Assembly: GCF_048128805.1 (NCBI RefSeq)
Contig: NC_136012.1
Coordinates: forward strand, 7,292,121-7,356,120
Reading direction: 5' to 3'
DNA: 64,000 nt
From: Centroberyx gerrardi
Lineage: Eukaryota; Chordata; Actinopteri; Beryciformes; Berycidae
In this document: piece by piece, positions 53,326 through 64,000 of the stretch
Layout of the letters: every line of letters starts with the position of its first letter
Numbering within the stretch: position 1 is the stretch's first letter
The notes under the pieces: generated by a model
Databases searched by the model: none
The model's input: the letters and a program-made list of their open reading frames with translations, nothing else
Told to the model about the DNA's origin: nothing
Program-made: the position numbers and the translations under genes

Positions 53326-55098
53326 ATGTCACAGGCCACCAAACGCAAACATGTTGTCAAGGAGGTTCTTGGAGACTTTGTCACACCTACAGAAAACCAG
53401 CAGATCGTGAAGGTTAGCTGTGTATGGACTTTACTGTAGGAAACATCAAATGGCTGCTGTACAAACGACCACTGACCCTTAGACACTGTACAGAAAACAA
53501 GAAGGCAGTGTCATTTCTCTGACTCCCTCTCTCCATCTTTACCTGTGCACCTGTAGGTCACTGGTAGCCGTGGCAACAACCTCCATGAGACTGTCACCGC
53601 TCAGGGTGAGACCTTCCTGGTGAGCATGCCCACCAAGTTCCGCAAGAACATCTGGATCAAGAGAGGTAAGTGATGTTATGGGATGGTTAGATTAAAAACA
53701 ACTGTGGAATATTAGTTTAACAGAGAGTAGAGTATTTTTGTTACAGATAAACCAACACAAACACTTAAAAACTGCAGCGTCCTGCCTTGTTCATAATGAT
53801 ATGTCGCTGGTTTAGAGCAAGGGAGGGAATACCAACATGGTTGTTAATAATCTTAGTCTTTTTCCACATTGCTGCTGGATCATACATCAGTTATGGTGTA
53901 TAACTGATATAACTTACTTTTATCTTAATTAAAGATATGTCATTTATGCAATATTGATTAATTTTCAGGATACTGTGAAATAATATATAGATAAATATAG
54001 ATAATAAAAATCATAATAAAAACATTATTATTACTAAGGATCTGCATGAATAATACATTCATCTCCTGATCACATTGCTCAAGCTGGTCAAATGAAACAA
54101 GTTTCCAGTATGGCGTTGCAGTGTGTCCTGCCTTGAGTAGACGTTATTTTTGGGGAGAAGTGCTGCATTTAAGCTGCACACAAGATGGAGCCATTTAGGT
54201 TACTGCAGGGAACATTTTCACATAGACCAGCATCCAGGAAGAGGAAAAGGAGCAAAGCTTACAGCTGTTTTGTGTGAGTTTTTCACTGATATACAGTATA
54301 TGTATTGTACAATATACAATACCAGTATGAGTTTTGTGCTAAATCAGAATTAGAAAATGTGTGAATGTTAGGACGAAGGTAGTTGTACATATCTCATTTC
54401 TTGATGAAGATGTTAAGCACTAAAACATTCTCCTCAGTGATGTGTGCAACTGGAGGATAGGCCTTTTTCATTTCATATGGAAATGCACTACAAGCATTGT
54501 CAGCCTTATATTCTTTACTTTTCATAGGTGTACCAATATTTATTGTAGTTTTTGTGTTTTTGTTTGCTGTTGTTTTTGTTCAAACTGCCTCTGCTTTCTG
54601 ACCCCAAGGCGACTATGTGATTGTGGATCCTATTGAGGAGGGAGAGAAGGTGAAGGCAGAGATCAGCGTCATTCTCTATAAAGACCACATCCAGCACCTG
54701 CAAAAACTAAAACTCTGGTGAGTAGGAACACACACACATGTACTTGTACAAACACAACATAACTAACCCTAACCCTATCAAAGTTGCCTCTACAGGACAC
54801 ACTACAAAAGCCTCTACTAACCAGCATTGTTTTGTCAATGTGATTTTCCTTTGCTTCCTGCAGGCCAGAGGGCTTCACAGAGGAGCCGGAGAAGACAGAC
54901 AGAGAGCAGGAAAAGGGAGACAAGCGGGGGGAGAAAGACGAGGAAGAGGAAGGTAGCGAATCTGAGGATGATGAGAGCGACCTCTTTGTTAACACCAACC
55001 GCTGTAACTACCACTACAGCGAGAGCGAGGAGGAGGAGAGCGAGGACGAAGACGAGGACGAAGAGGCAGAAGAGGGAAGGACAGAAAATGGCTCCTAG
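53326..55098 (+). CDS. eif1ad: Probable RNA-binding protein EIF1AD (eIF1A domain-containing)
   Basis: Nuclear eIF1A-like OB-fold (S1-like) protein, implicated in stress response and small-subunit/translation-related processes; its role is not well settled. Coding exons 53326-53412, 53557-53665, 54609-54717 and 54864-55098 join in frame to 179 residues (human about 165). The OB-fold spans about residues 5-95, with [58 protein letters not shown] and [18 protein letters not shown] as clear family blocks. The tail (about 110-179) is strongly acidic, contains [21 protein letters not shown] (the conserved DLFVNTNR motif) and ends in an Asp/Glu run and ENGS. The sequence before the ATG ends in an acceptor, so at least one 5' UTR exon is upstream. 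Confidence 0.94.
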
Positions 55099-56265
55099 TG
55101 GGAGCGTTCAGGACGCAGACAATCAGAGCGGGAGTTGTGGAAATCATCTGACACTGTGCCGTTATCGCTGTTGGAGTTGATGCTGAATTGAAATCACGGT
55201 CCTCCGCCTTCACTTTGATGTAACAGCCCCCCTCTGCAGCTGTTGTATGGCAGCCTATCAGGGACATTAAATGGCATGAGTGAATGGGCGCGTTGTCCCT
55301 CTGAGTTTCGCCCATTCTTGATGCTGATGGGTTTTTTTTGTGGGGGTTATCGCTGGCTTCAAAACTAGCAATCTCTTGACTCCTTCTCCTTCTTGACTCC
55401 TGCACATGAGCAAAATAACTCCTGCTCATAAAATCCAGTCTCATAATCATTTCTATAATCTTGAGAGTTGAGACTTGAATGATTTTCCTGTTGATTTGAC
55501 ATTCTCAAGGACAATTCCCACACTCTTGTTGAACACATATTACTAACTCAGGCATGTCTATATACTGCACACCTCACTATATATTACCACACATTTCTTA
55601 TGTAACCGAACATGATGTTTTAGCACAGTGGCTCTTCCTTGCATCTGCATAACAAAATAAGTACAATTTGTGCAGGGAAACGTTTACTTAAAAGGTAATG
55701 TCCAGTCATCCCATTTCCAAGGCTAACATTTTTAAAGCAAGCATGGCATCACCCAAAACAGTTTTTTTAAAGTACAACTGTGAGCAAGGGACAAAATATA
55801 CTGTATATATTTTTTTCCCACTTTTGTTTTAGTAGTTTAGAAAGATCCTAAGAAGGGTGACAGACAGGTGTTGGTATTTAAACACTTCTCTCAAGAATGG
55901 CTGTAACTGGTTGAACCATTCCCAGCTCTCTGACACTACAGGTGTTGATGAAGAGCTGGTTTAATTGAAGATAGTCTTGATGATTCGGTGTGGGACGAGC
56001 CCAGAAAAACCTTAGGGTTGAGGCAGAAGAGACGAACACCTTTTTCAGGTTGCTCTAGTTCCAACTGTCCTGGTATCATGTTGTATTTGGTAGTTTGTAA
56101 TTGTGACTGCCTCGTACCTCAACGCTTACTGACATTCCTGACATAATCGCTGAGTTTGGCTTGTTAGCATTTGGATTACTTCTTGAGCTGTGTGAACAAC
56201 AGATATTGGACCCCAATGTCAGCAAAGCCTGCAATGACTAAAATAAACCATTTTTGTTTTCTCTC
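55099..56265 (+). other. 3' untranslated region of eif1ad, with poly(A) signal
   Basis: No coding exon. A canonical AATAAA at 56242-56247 fits the transcript end. A G+T-rich stretch (TTTTTTGTGGGGGTT) occurs near 55331. Open frames on the opposite strand here have no domain. Confidence 0.45.
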
Positions 56266-58788
56266 TTTCCATGTCTCCGGCTTTAAGAATACAAATATGT
56301 GCAAGAAGTTAAGTCGTGGTGTAGAATGTCTTTAGTCTCTTCAATGTTAATTCATATTCAAGGAGGGAGCTGCCTTCATTTGGCACAAATTCTTGATTTG
56401 TGATTTGAGTCGGGACTGTCTGGGAACAATCAGAAATGTGCAGAAATACTAATGGGAACCTGGATATGGAAATTAACACATTTATGTCACATACTGTACA
56501 TGGCAATTCCTATAGATTAGCAGTCAATATCTAATGCAGATAATGAAGCATGTTCAGCAACAGATAGCTGTAGGCACCAAAACCAGTTTCACAGGAACTT
56601 TTCAAGTCAGAGTTATTTTCCCCCTGTGGCATTTTCACATACTTTAACCATGATAGAACTTCAACTTGGTATGACAACATACATATAGGACAGTACAGAG
56701 TGTTTACTTCTGTTACTTTTACAAAGGGTTTTGTATAGGACTTCATCTAACAATTATTTTGATTATCGATCACTTTTTCAATTAATAATTTAGTCTGTAA
56801 AACTTCAAAAATAATGACAAATGCCCATCACAAGTTACCAGAGCCCAAAGTGATTCTTCAAATTGCTTACATAGTCTGGCCAGCAGACAAAAAAATCCAA
56901 AGTATTCATTTTATAATGACATGAAACGGAGGAAAGCAGCAAATCTTAGCATTTGTGAAGCTGTAACCAGCAAATGTTTGGTATTTTTACTTGATCAATG
57001 ACTAAAATGATTAATTATCAAAATTATATTTGATAGTCGATCGACTAATCGATTGATCAACTAATTGTTTCAGCACTAGTTTTGTATTTTAGGAAGCCCA
57101 TAATTCTGTAAACTAACGTTTCTGGTCAAATTATTTCTGAGAACTTGGTAAGAAAGCATGCATGCTTTTTTGAAAAGGTCTTTTAAGGGAAATGTTCTGG
57201 TTCCCTGTTTACTTTCACAAACATTGTCATCATATGCTATCGTGATTCTGCTGCCAGTTTCTTAAACGCTGAAACAAATTCCCAAAAGGTTTTTGGATGT
57301 TTGGAAACAAGTCAATAAAATAATCTACTTAAAATCTCAAATACTCCCTTTAAAATTGAACTGTATCTCTCATACAATATGTAGTCCATTTAAATAGCAA
57401 TTTCAGTTATAAATTGATAATATATCTGTAAAACCATAACACATTGTGTTTAAAACAATAAAAGCAATTCAATTTAAATTAAGGTGTTACAGATAAAGGT
57501 AACAGAGTTTACAGATAAAACAGGTAAACTAAAATAATACTAATAAAAGTGTAGCACAAGTGTGTGTAGTGGAAGTGGTGGACAGTTCATAGTTGAGTAT
57601 TGGTAAGGATTGCATTTAAAGTCTTCAAAGTCTGTTTGCTGAGCAGTAGCCAGGTTAGCGCAGGATTTTACCCTTGTGCTCAGTGGAAACCACCTCTCTC
57701 TGCTCTGTCACAGACTCTGGATGCCACAAACTTCACCTCTTGACCTGCGATACCAGCAGGTCTCTCGAGGTCCTGGTGTCTTTTGGGAAAGACAGTTTGG
57801 AGAAGTCTGGTGTGCTTGTTTTCATTGGCTAACCCTGTAGCATCAGGTAGAGAGCATTGAGGGCTTTCTCTAGGAGTGCATTATGCACTTAACCGGGAGG
57901 ATTTCATTTGTCACCATCCATGTCAGGCAGAAAGGGATAGTTCACATTGTGCACTGGACTCACTGGTTTGTGCTCCTGCCCAAAGAGAAAGAGAGTAGCT
58001 ATTACAATTCCTCCTACCCTAAGTTGAAATGCTTTAAAGGTCCTGCATTATTCAGTTTTCATAATTTTGTTTTCAAATGTACCATGTCTCAGGGTAAGTA
58101 TAATGTTCTTCATTATATTTTGCAAATCAATGTAGTTCAGTTAAAAGGGAATACATTGAATGAATTTGCTCACAGGCAGAACTAACACAATACTGGACCC
58201 TGATTGGCTGACAGCAGCAGCTCCTTTGATTCAAATGAGGTAAACCTGCTGAGTCGAGGCTTTCTAGTTCAAATGCTGCAAACTGGCCTGACTGGAAGGA
58301 TTTCAGTAATTCTTTAGTGAGTTGAGCCAATCAGGATCAAGTGCAGTTGTGATGCGTTGACTAGTTTGTCTGAAACTGCCTATAAAAAAGGATAGATTTT
58401 TTAAAAATGCAATTACTTTAAATTCAACCACTCAAGCAAGAATAAAATCTTACAATGTCCACATGAAATATCGTTGATATGTATATAAATTGAGGAAAAT
58501 TTGAATTGCCATAATAGGCCCCCTGTAAAACTTGTAAGTTAAAGTGTGTATGCCGTTGGCAGGTTGAGAAACATCTGCATTGTTTGGTGCGATTGAATAG
58601 AACCCTGGAGCATTTACGCCTCTAAATAAATAAATGCAGACTCAAATAATTTTCTCAACTGAACAACTAGTGTCACCTATACACACACCTAATGTTGATA
58701 GAAGTTTACTGAAATGTTTCCAGTCAAAATCTAAAATGGCAATCAATCTTCAATAGACAATTTTGAGAATGGATCAACTGGGATAGCC
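56266..58788. other. Spacer between convergent eif1ad and b3gnt2-like
   Basis: Contains a hAT-type MITE (56746-57081). The right part must include the 3' UTR of the minus-strand glycosyltransferase, but no clear minus-strand AATAAA is near its stop. No further coding exon recognised. Confidence 0.45.
56746..57081. mobile_element. Teleost MITE of the 'CAATTATTTTGATTATCGAT' type (hAT-like)
   Basis: CAATTATTTTGATTATCGAT at the left and TCGACTAATCGATTGATCAA, CTAATTGTTTCAGCACTAGT at the right are the recognisable ends of a very common fish repeat ('gattattttcattatcgattaat...gattagttgttgcagctctagt'). The interior keeps the usual order (AAATGCCCATCACAAGTTAC, CAAAGTGATTCTTCAAATTG). About 335 bp, non-coding; the hAT assignment is from memory. 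Confidence 0.65.
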
Positions 58789-60186
58789 TCAATTTTTCTT
58801 ATCTGCATCCCTCAGAGTCGCATTCCAACACTCAGCCTGTGTCTCTTTTAGCCCCGCCCACAACTTAACAACCTGTGAGGGTCTTCGTTTGTGGACCAAT
58901 AAGATTGTGTGGTAGGCACATGGCTCCTCCTCTTCCTTTTCAGGAAAGTCAAAGGTCAGAAAAGCAGGGTTGTGGGTGGGGTAGGCGTTCAACCTAACCA
59001 TACACATCCCCACAAAAACGTCGTCAATGGGGAACAGGTGAACCCTTTTAGATATGTCGTTTAGACGTTTGGTCAGCAGGCCCGAATACACCACCCCTCC
59101 CCCGCCTGCGTATGCAGGATAAAGGCCCTTATAGAAGCTATCTGGCACAAAGTACTTGGATTTCTTCACTCTGTTAGGTATGGCTGCACCGATCACATCT
59201 CCGACCATGAAGTCTCGCATGACACGGTGTGCTTTTGGCTTCTGCAGTTGATCCTGGAGGTAGTCTATCATGGCCGGGGTGTTGACAAAGATATCATCAT
59301 CTCCCTTAAAGACGAAGCGTGTCTGACCGCAGAGGCGTGAGAACCAGTCCCAGAAGAGCACGTCTTTCAAGGTGAGGTTGAAGAAGGAGTCTTGGAAGTC
59401 CCACTGGAGAATGTCTCCATAATGCTTACTCTCCAGGAACAGTAACTCAGACATGTCCACTCCCAGCTCCTCGCGGTTCTCTTTGCCAAGCAGGAACACC
59501 CTGCGGATGTATCCTCCGCCTTCTCTTCCCGAACCACCTCCTTCTCTTCCTCTGTTCCTCTTATCTCCTGCCACCCACCCCACCTGGCCCCAGGACTGAC
59601 GGATGGCCTGCCGATTCTCAAAGTTCATCTCCGTTGTCTTGATGGCTAGGAGAAGCAAGGGGGGCTCCTTCTCTTCCTTTGCCCCAGCTCCACATGTCAT
59701 ATTCGGCTGGATGAGGACGGGGTAATCCCTCTTGTGCATGTGGCTCACAAATTTGAGCATCCGCTGTGGCAGATTGGCAAAGTTGCTCGTTCTGGTGTCC
59801 AAGTCTCCAACTGTAGAGAAACTTTGCCCCAATAGGGACTCATACATGGGGTTAACTCTTTTATATTTCCTCTTGGGACTCAGGATGGGGTTGTAATAGC
59901 GGTCGATGGCCAGCTGGAGCTCGTTCCAAACAGCGCCCCTGTGCGGGTGGAGCTCCCAGAAGGTTTTAGGCAGTGGGGCCAAGCCGTTGGTTCTATAAGT
60001 TCCTGAGGCGATGAAGTGGGTTATTTTAGCCCCGCGTAGCAGCACTGCGGTACCGCTCGTGTTTGTTGTAACCGTCATGTTGAAGCACACCATCAGAGTG
60101 ATGTAGGTGAAAAGCAGGACCATGAGGATGCATGGAGTGCACAGGCACATCAACATGTTCCTCCAGCGACAGTAGCACCGTGCCAT
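58789..60186 (-). CDS. Beta-1,3-N-acetylglucosaminyltransferase, B3GNT2-like (single coding exon)
   Basis: Type II Golgi glycosyltransferase of family GT31, 465 residues, expected to add GlcNAc beta-1,3 to galactose (poly-N-acetyllactosamine extension). A signal anchor lies at about 13-35. The stem includes WNELQLAIDRYYNPIL, which parallels B3GNT2 (the 'LNRQYNPIL' block). Family motifs follow: RQAIRQSWGQ (192-201), RRVFLLG (228-234), FKGDDDIFVNT with the metal-binding DDD at 296-298, YAGGGGVVYSG (359-369) and FPIDDVFVGMC (385-395). Potential N-glycosylation sites are N36, N42, N162, N270 and N455. A Gly/Arg-rich insertion (about 206-226) is unusual. A CTCCTCCAG just before the ATG suggests a spliced 5' UTR. 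It resembles B3GNT2 more than B3GNT5/7 or B3GALT; the exact paralogue (for example a fish 'b3gnt2l') is not certain. Confidence 0.88.
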   Translation of the reverse strand: MARCYCRWRNMLMCLCTPCILMVLLFTYITLMVCFNMTVTTNTSGTAVLLRGAKITHFIASGTYRTNGLAPLPKTFWELHPHRGAVWNELQLAIDRYYNPILSPKRKYKRVNPMYESLLGQSFSTVGDLDTRTSNFANLPQRMLKFVSHMHKRDYPVLIQPNMTCGAGAKEEKEPPLLLLAIKTTEMNFENRQAIRQSWGQVGWVAGDKRNRGREGGGSGREGGGYIRRVFLLGKENREELGVDMSELLFLESKHYGDILQWDFQDSFFNLTLKDVLFWDWFSRLCGQTRFVFKGDDDIFVNTPAMIDYLQDQLQKPKAHRVMRDFMVGDVIGAAIPNRVKKSKYFVPDSFYKGLYPAYAGGGGVVYSGLLTKRLNDISKRVHLFPIDDVFVGMCMVRLNAYPTHNPAFLTFDFPEKEEEEPCAYHTILLVHKRRPSQVVKLWAGLKETQAECWNATLRDADKKN

Positions 60187-63100
60187 TCAGCTGGAGGAGC
60201 AGAATAGTTAGTTAATTTTGACATTTCTTAAAAGACATGCCATTCATGTATGTCTAAAAACAGGCTGGCATAAGAAAGTCATTGGTGTAACAGAGGCACA
60301 ATGGTGGGACCGACAACAACAGCTATTCTTTTGAATGTCAAAACAGAGAACCAGAGAACTAACGTCAAATGTACTACGTGCCATCTTCTCAAAGCCCAGA
60401 GATAGTGAACATGAGAGTGTGAACATGGTTGGAGAGGTCAAGGTATAGAATGAACAAGTAGAAATGTCAGGAGAAAGCATGAGCGAAGTAAATGAAAAAA
60501 GAGAGAGAGCAAGAATTGAGAAGGGAAAAGTGAGCAAGAGTGAGTAGGGACAAAGGAGAGAATGAGGCTGACATCTGATAGAAAAGCAAGGGAGAGAAGG
60601 GAGGGGGAAGAGAGAGTATGAGAGCCAGAATATTTACTGTTTGAAAAGGAGTGGTTGCCAGAGGAAATACAATTATATTAGAGGATGGGGTACAGAAATG
60701 AATGCATTCTACATCTGTAAGAAGTAACGCTGTAACATTAAATCAAATCTAAACCTATCATCTCATCAACTCATCAATCATCTTTATAACCTTACTTATA
60801 CACATGGAGTCATTTGATATAATTAAATCAACTACTTTTAGAGTGTTGAAATAGAAATAAGGAGTCAGCAGTTCTTTTTGCTTACCCTTTTGTTAATTGC
60901 AGGCTCCCTCATTCACTGAATACTTATCTGTTTTGACAAGCAAGGTCAATTGACCATGCTAGTAATCTTACATCTCCGTTGGCTCAATTCACAGTAAAAA
61001 AGAAAGTAAATAAGAAATCCTTTCCAACGCAAAAACAAAAATGTAGTCCAGAGAATCAGTCTAGCCTAAACTCATTTGTCTTGGTGACACTTTCTGGAGA
61101 GTGGGGGCCTCTGTCTCGGATGAGACTGAACACTGAAGAATTTGCATGCAGAGAAACTTACACAGAGGCAAGACACGCTGACAGTCAGGTGTGCAAAGGA
61201 AACACCCACGGTCGAATGAGAGAGCAAACAAGAAAGACAGACTCATTAGCAATCAATGAGAGTATCTGGTGTATCAATTCTAACAAAGGACACTCAGTCC
61301 ACAAGTTGTATAAGAGAGATCCTAAATGTTGTTTTCAAGATCAAGATACATTGTATTTGCATTTATGACATAAAACTACCTAATACCCTTTAGTTCTTCA
61401 TGATTGACTCTTGATGCTGAGACCACTGGAAGTGTGAGGAGAACAACTGTACATTTTACAAAACTGAATTTTCTGTTGAAACATTTGTAACTGTAAAATG
61501 TCAACCTAGGTCCATCTTGCTCAAACACAATGGCGGGGTGAAAGCTATGACGAAAGGATCCAGCAGCCCAGTGACACCTTTATCTCTCAAACACAGATCA
61601 GGCTGGTTGAATTTTCCCTTCAGTTTCTATACAATGTAACATAAGCAAACACACTTAAAAGAATACTTCCACTACCAACCCATCCAGCCACCACTTATCA
61701 GGTTAAACAGGAAATACGAGAACTGGCATCATCTCATCTGCCTGCAATGCCTGAAGTGCATCTGGCATCCTGCAACCTGCAACCTTTTGTGTTGCAACAG
61801 TATGATTTAATCCCCTTGGAAAGAGCTGTCTCTGTGAGTTGGATTGCAGCTGTGGTCTTAGATTGAGTAGTGTTAGCTGAAAGTGGAAAAGCCTACATTT
61901 GACCCTAAAGGATCAAATCCTGATCCTGTAAAATGGAGTTGGAAGCCTCAATTTAGCCCCTGGGAAATGTGGTACTGTACATGCATCAAAAACAGTGACA
62001 TTATATTGGGATTTTTCTTTTCTTTCTGTATCGAGTGAAGTATTTGAGATTTCAGAGGCCAACTGTTCACCAGAGGAGTAATGGTTTAAATCCCAGATAC
62101 AGATATTGACCACATAGTACATGTTTAAGTGTTTCAAGGGCAGTAGAGACACTTGCACTCTGACATCACTGTAAACATGCATATATATGTAGGCATTTGG
62201 TTATTGGGAAGCATGAGTAGTGTGTGTGTATGTGTGAGTCTGTGTGTGTACATCTGTGTCTCTATCAGTGTGCCAGATCACAGTTTGTCTTTGATTAGTC
62301 ATAAGATAAAATCAAATATTCATGCTTATTAGGAATTAAAATGCAACCACACTCTTTCAGCAGCCATGCTAATTGATACAAGAAACGTCAACAGATTATC
62401 ATCTGCTATTACACAAGTTGCTGTCACATTTAATGCTGTAATACGTTGTTTGTGGGTGTGGGTGTGTGGTTCCCAGTTTCTATCCCTTTAGCACACCATC
62501 AGAAGATCTGGGGGATCCATTTAAATTGCAGCTTGACAATGTGAACAATCCTTTCTATCCAAAATCTCATTGGAAACCTAGCGTTTTGAATCTCACCTAT
62601 ACAAGTTTGTTAAATAGGTGGGGAAGGTTTAGGTTTTTAGCCATTTACAAACAGTAAATTGTCACATATGATTAACTACACAAATTTGTCAATTTATGTA
62701 AATATTTGATTATGGAAAGACTGAAAATTCTGGTCTTTCTGCAAACATGCTCTTTAATCTTTAAACTACCTAGAGGAATTCTGGATCAGGTGATATCTCA
62801 GACACCACCACATCCTGGTACTGTGAAATTACAGTGATTAGCCTGATGGGGACGCTATAATTAAAGGTCAAAACTTAAAACTTTGAAAGGCCCGGACTCC
62901 TACACTGTCCGATTGACAGGAAACTTGCTGCACACATCCAGCTGTCCTTACAAATTACAGGTTATAATTAAAGGTCAAAATTTTTTACTCAAACAAGATA
63001 TTTCAGACACCACTGATGCGATTTCGAGTTTGGAGGGATGATACATGAGGATGTGGTGAAGGAGGTCTGGATGAAGTCTGGAAGACAAAGTGAGGCCACA

Positions 63101-64000
63101 GACAGGAGCTGAGAGAGGCAGAGTTAGAGGCACAAAGCAGTAACATGGCTGTGCTTTCAAAGTCTAATCTGTCACAGACTGCTGATTGTCTACTTAGACA
63201 TTAACAAGCAACATAATCCATTGTCATGAAATATTACTTTAAATTTTTGCCTCTAAAATTGATAAAATATTAAATTGAACAGACCATTCCAATTATTATA
63301 TTTATTCCAATGTGCAGATTATAATTTGGATAAATTTATAGTCCACAATACCACTATTTAACATTTTGGAATATGATTGTGTCTATAATCTTACAATCAA
63401 AATGTTTTGTTTTTCTTCAGAAATATTTTTGATTAATATGAAAAATCACAAATAATACCTATATTTCACAGGAATCTGTGATTTTTCCATATTTGTAAAA
63501 CATTTTTTTAATCAAACCCACGTTGGAAGTGAAGCTGTGTAGCTCTGACAGCACATAGCACATCAAAGAAGAGACAAGGTAAATACTGCCACCTAGTGTC
63601 ACCACCTTTGCACATCTGACCATTCTATTCTATTCTATTCTATTCTACTCTCAAAATCAGGTCTGTGAACAGAAGGAAACAACAGTTTTTCTTTGTTATA
63701 AAGATGACAGGACTGTTTCAAAATGGTAGGAATAAAGTTTTATTTTTCATATGAAGGGGTGGTTTTGGATTTTTCTTCTTTTACAAGTAGTATGTTTTTG
63801 ATAAAACTTGCAAAAAATCTTCTAGCATATTCCAAGAATGATGGACATGAGATAAGGGGATTTATTGCTGAATGTTAAAATGAAGACACTTTTTTATTTT
63901 TTTTCACCGAGTGGAAAAACAATTTGCTTGCTGCTTTTTCCATGCACCCAACTACCAGTACCACTAGGACATGCAGGGGGGTCGGGGGGAGTGAGAGGAG
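60187..64000. other. Region upstream of the b3gnt2-like gene
   Basis: About 3.8 kb without a recognised coding exon. It probably contains non-coding 5' exon(s) and the promoter of the minus-strand glycosyltransferase. AG-rich sequence lies at 60490-60620, a short (TTCTA)n run at 63623-63648 and G-rich sequence at the very end. A 129-codon plus-strand frame (60979-61368) has no domain. Confidence 0.5.
63623..63648. repeat. (TTCTA)n microsatellite
   Basis: Five pentamer units. Confidence 0.85.

Noticed and set aside
54762-54777. TAACCCTAACCC-like stretch in an eif1ad intron, resembling telomere repeat
   Set aside because: Only two units; too short to call an interstitial telomeric site.
60979-61368. 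129-codon plus-strand open frame upstream of the glycosyltransferase
   Set aside because: No recognisable family and poor composition for a protein; probably chance.

Overview
The window looks like teleost fish chromosomal DNA, probably from a spiny-rayed (percomorph) fish. Split genes with GT-AG introns encode vertebrate proteins whose closest remembered matches are teleost/human orthologues. The non-coding DNA is rich in (TG/CA)n microsatellites and small non-autonomous DNA transposons (MITEs) of types common in fish. No bacterial, plasmid or CRISPR content and no recognisable endogenous virus is present.

Layout. At 743-962 (+) lies the last coding exon of pigg (GPI-anchor ethanolamine-phosphate transferase 2). 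A gene-poor interval of about 13 kb follows, ending at the intronless tmem271 (14293-15084, -). A second gene-poor interval (15.3-24.7 kb) contains a 2-kb minisatellite with higher-order structure (20970-22994). fnta (24723-29929, -, nine coding exons) and aup1 (31738-40871, -, twelve coding exons) lie in tandem. ctsf (42503-49764, +, fourteen exons) starts head-to-head with aup1 about 1.6 kb away. A transposon-rich spacer (50.8-52.1 kb) precedes eif1ad (53326-55098, +, four coding exons). A single-exon beta-1,3-N-acetylglucosaminyltransferase of the B3GNT2 type (58789-60186, -) closes the set and converges on eif1ad. The last 3.8 kb has no recognised gene.

How the genes work together. They are independent cellular genes: GPI-anchor synthesis (pigg), an orphan four-pass membrane protein (tmem271), protein prenylation (fnta), lipid-droplet/ER-associated degradation (aup1), lysosomal proteolysis (ctsf), an eIF1A-like nuclear protein (eif1ad) and Golgi glycan extension (b3gnt2-like). 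fnta, aup1 and eif1ad carry a CCGGAAGT ETS core in the putative promoter, inside an inverted repeat for aup1 and eif1ad. All exon joins were made by hand; within fnta, aup1, ctsf and eif1ad every join keeps frame and gives a near-family-length protein (368, 416, 475 and 179 aa).

I found no clearly new multi-gene system. The strongest unusual signal is in ctsf, where many splice sites are hugged by dinucleotide repeats. In particular, exon 8, which carries the catalytic cysteine, lies between a (TG)n and a (CA)n tract that are complementary in the pre-mRNA. Other notable signals are the higher-order minisatellite, nested and palindromic transposons, a 22-bp-stem hairpin in an aup1 intron, and a Gly/Arg-rich insertion in the glycosyltransferase.
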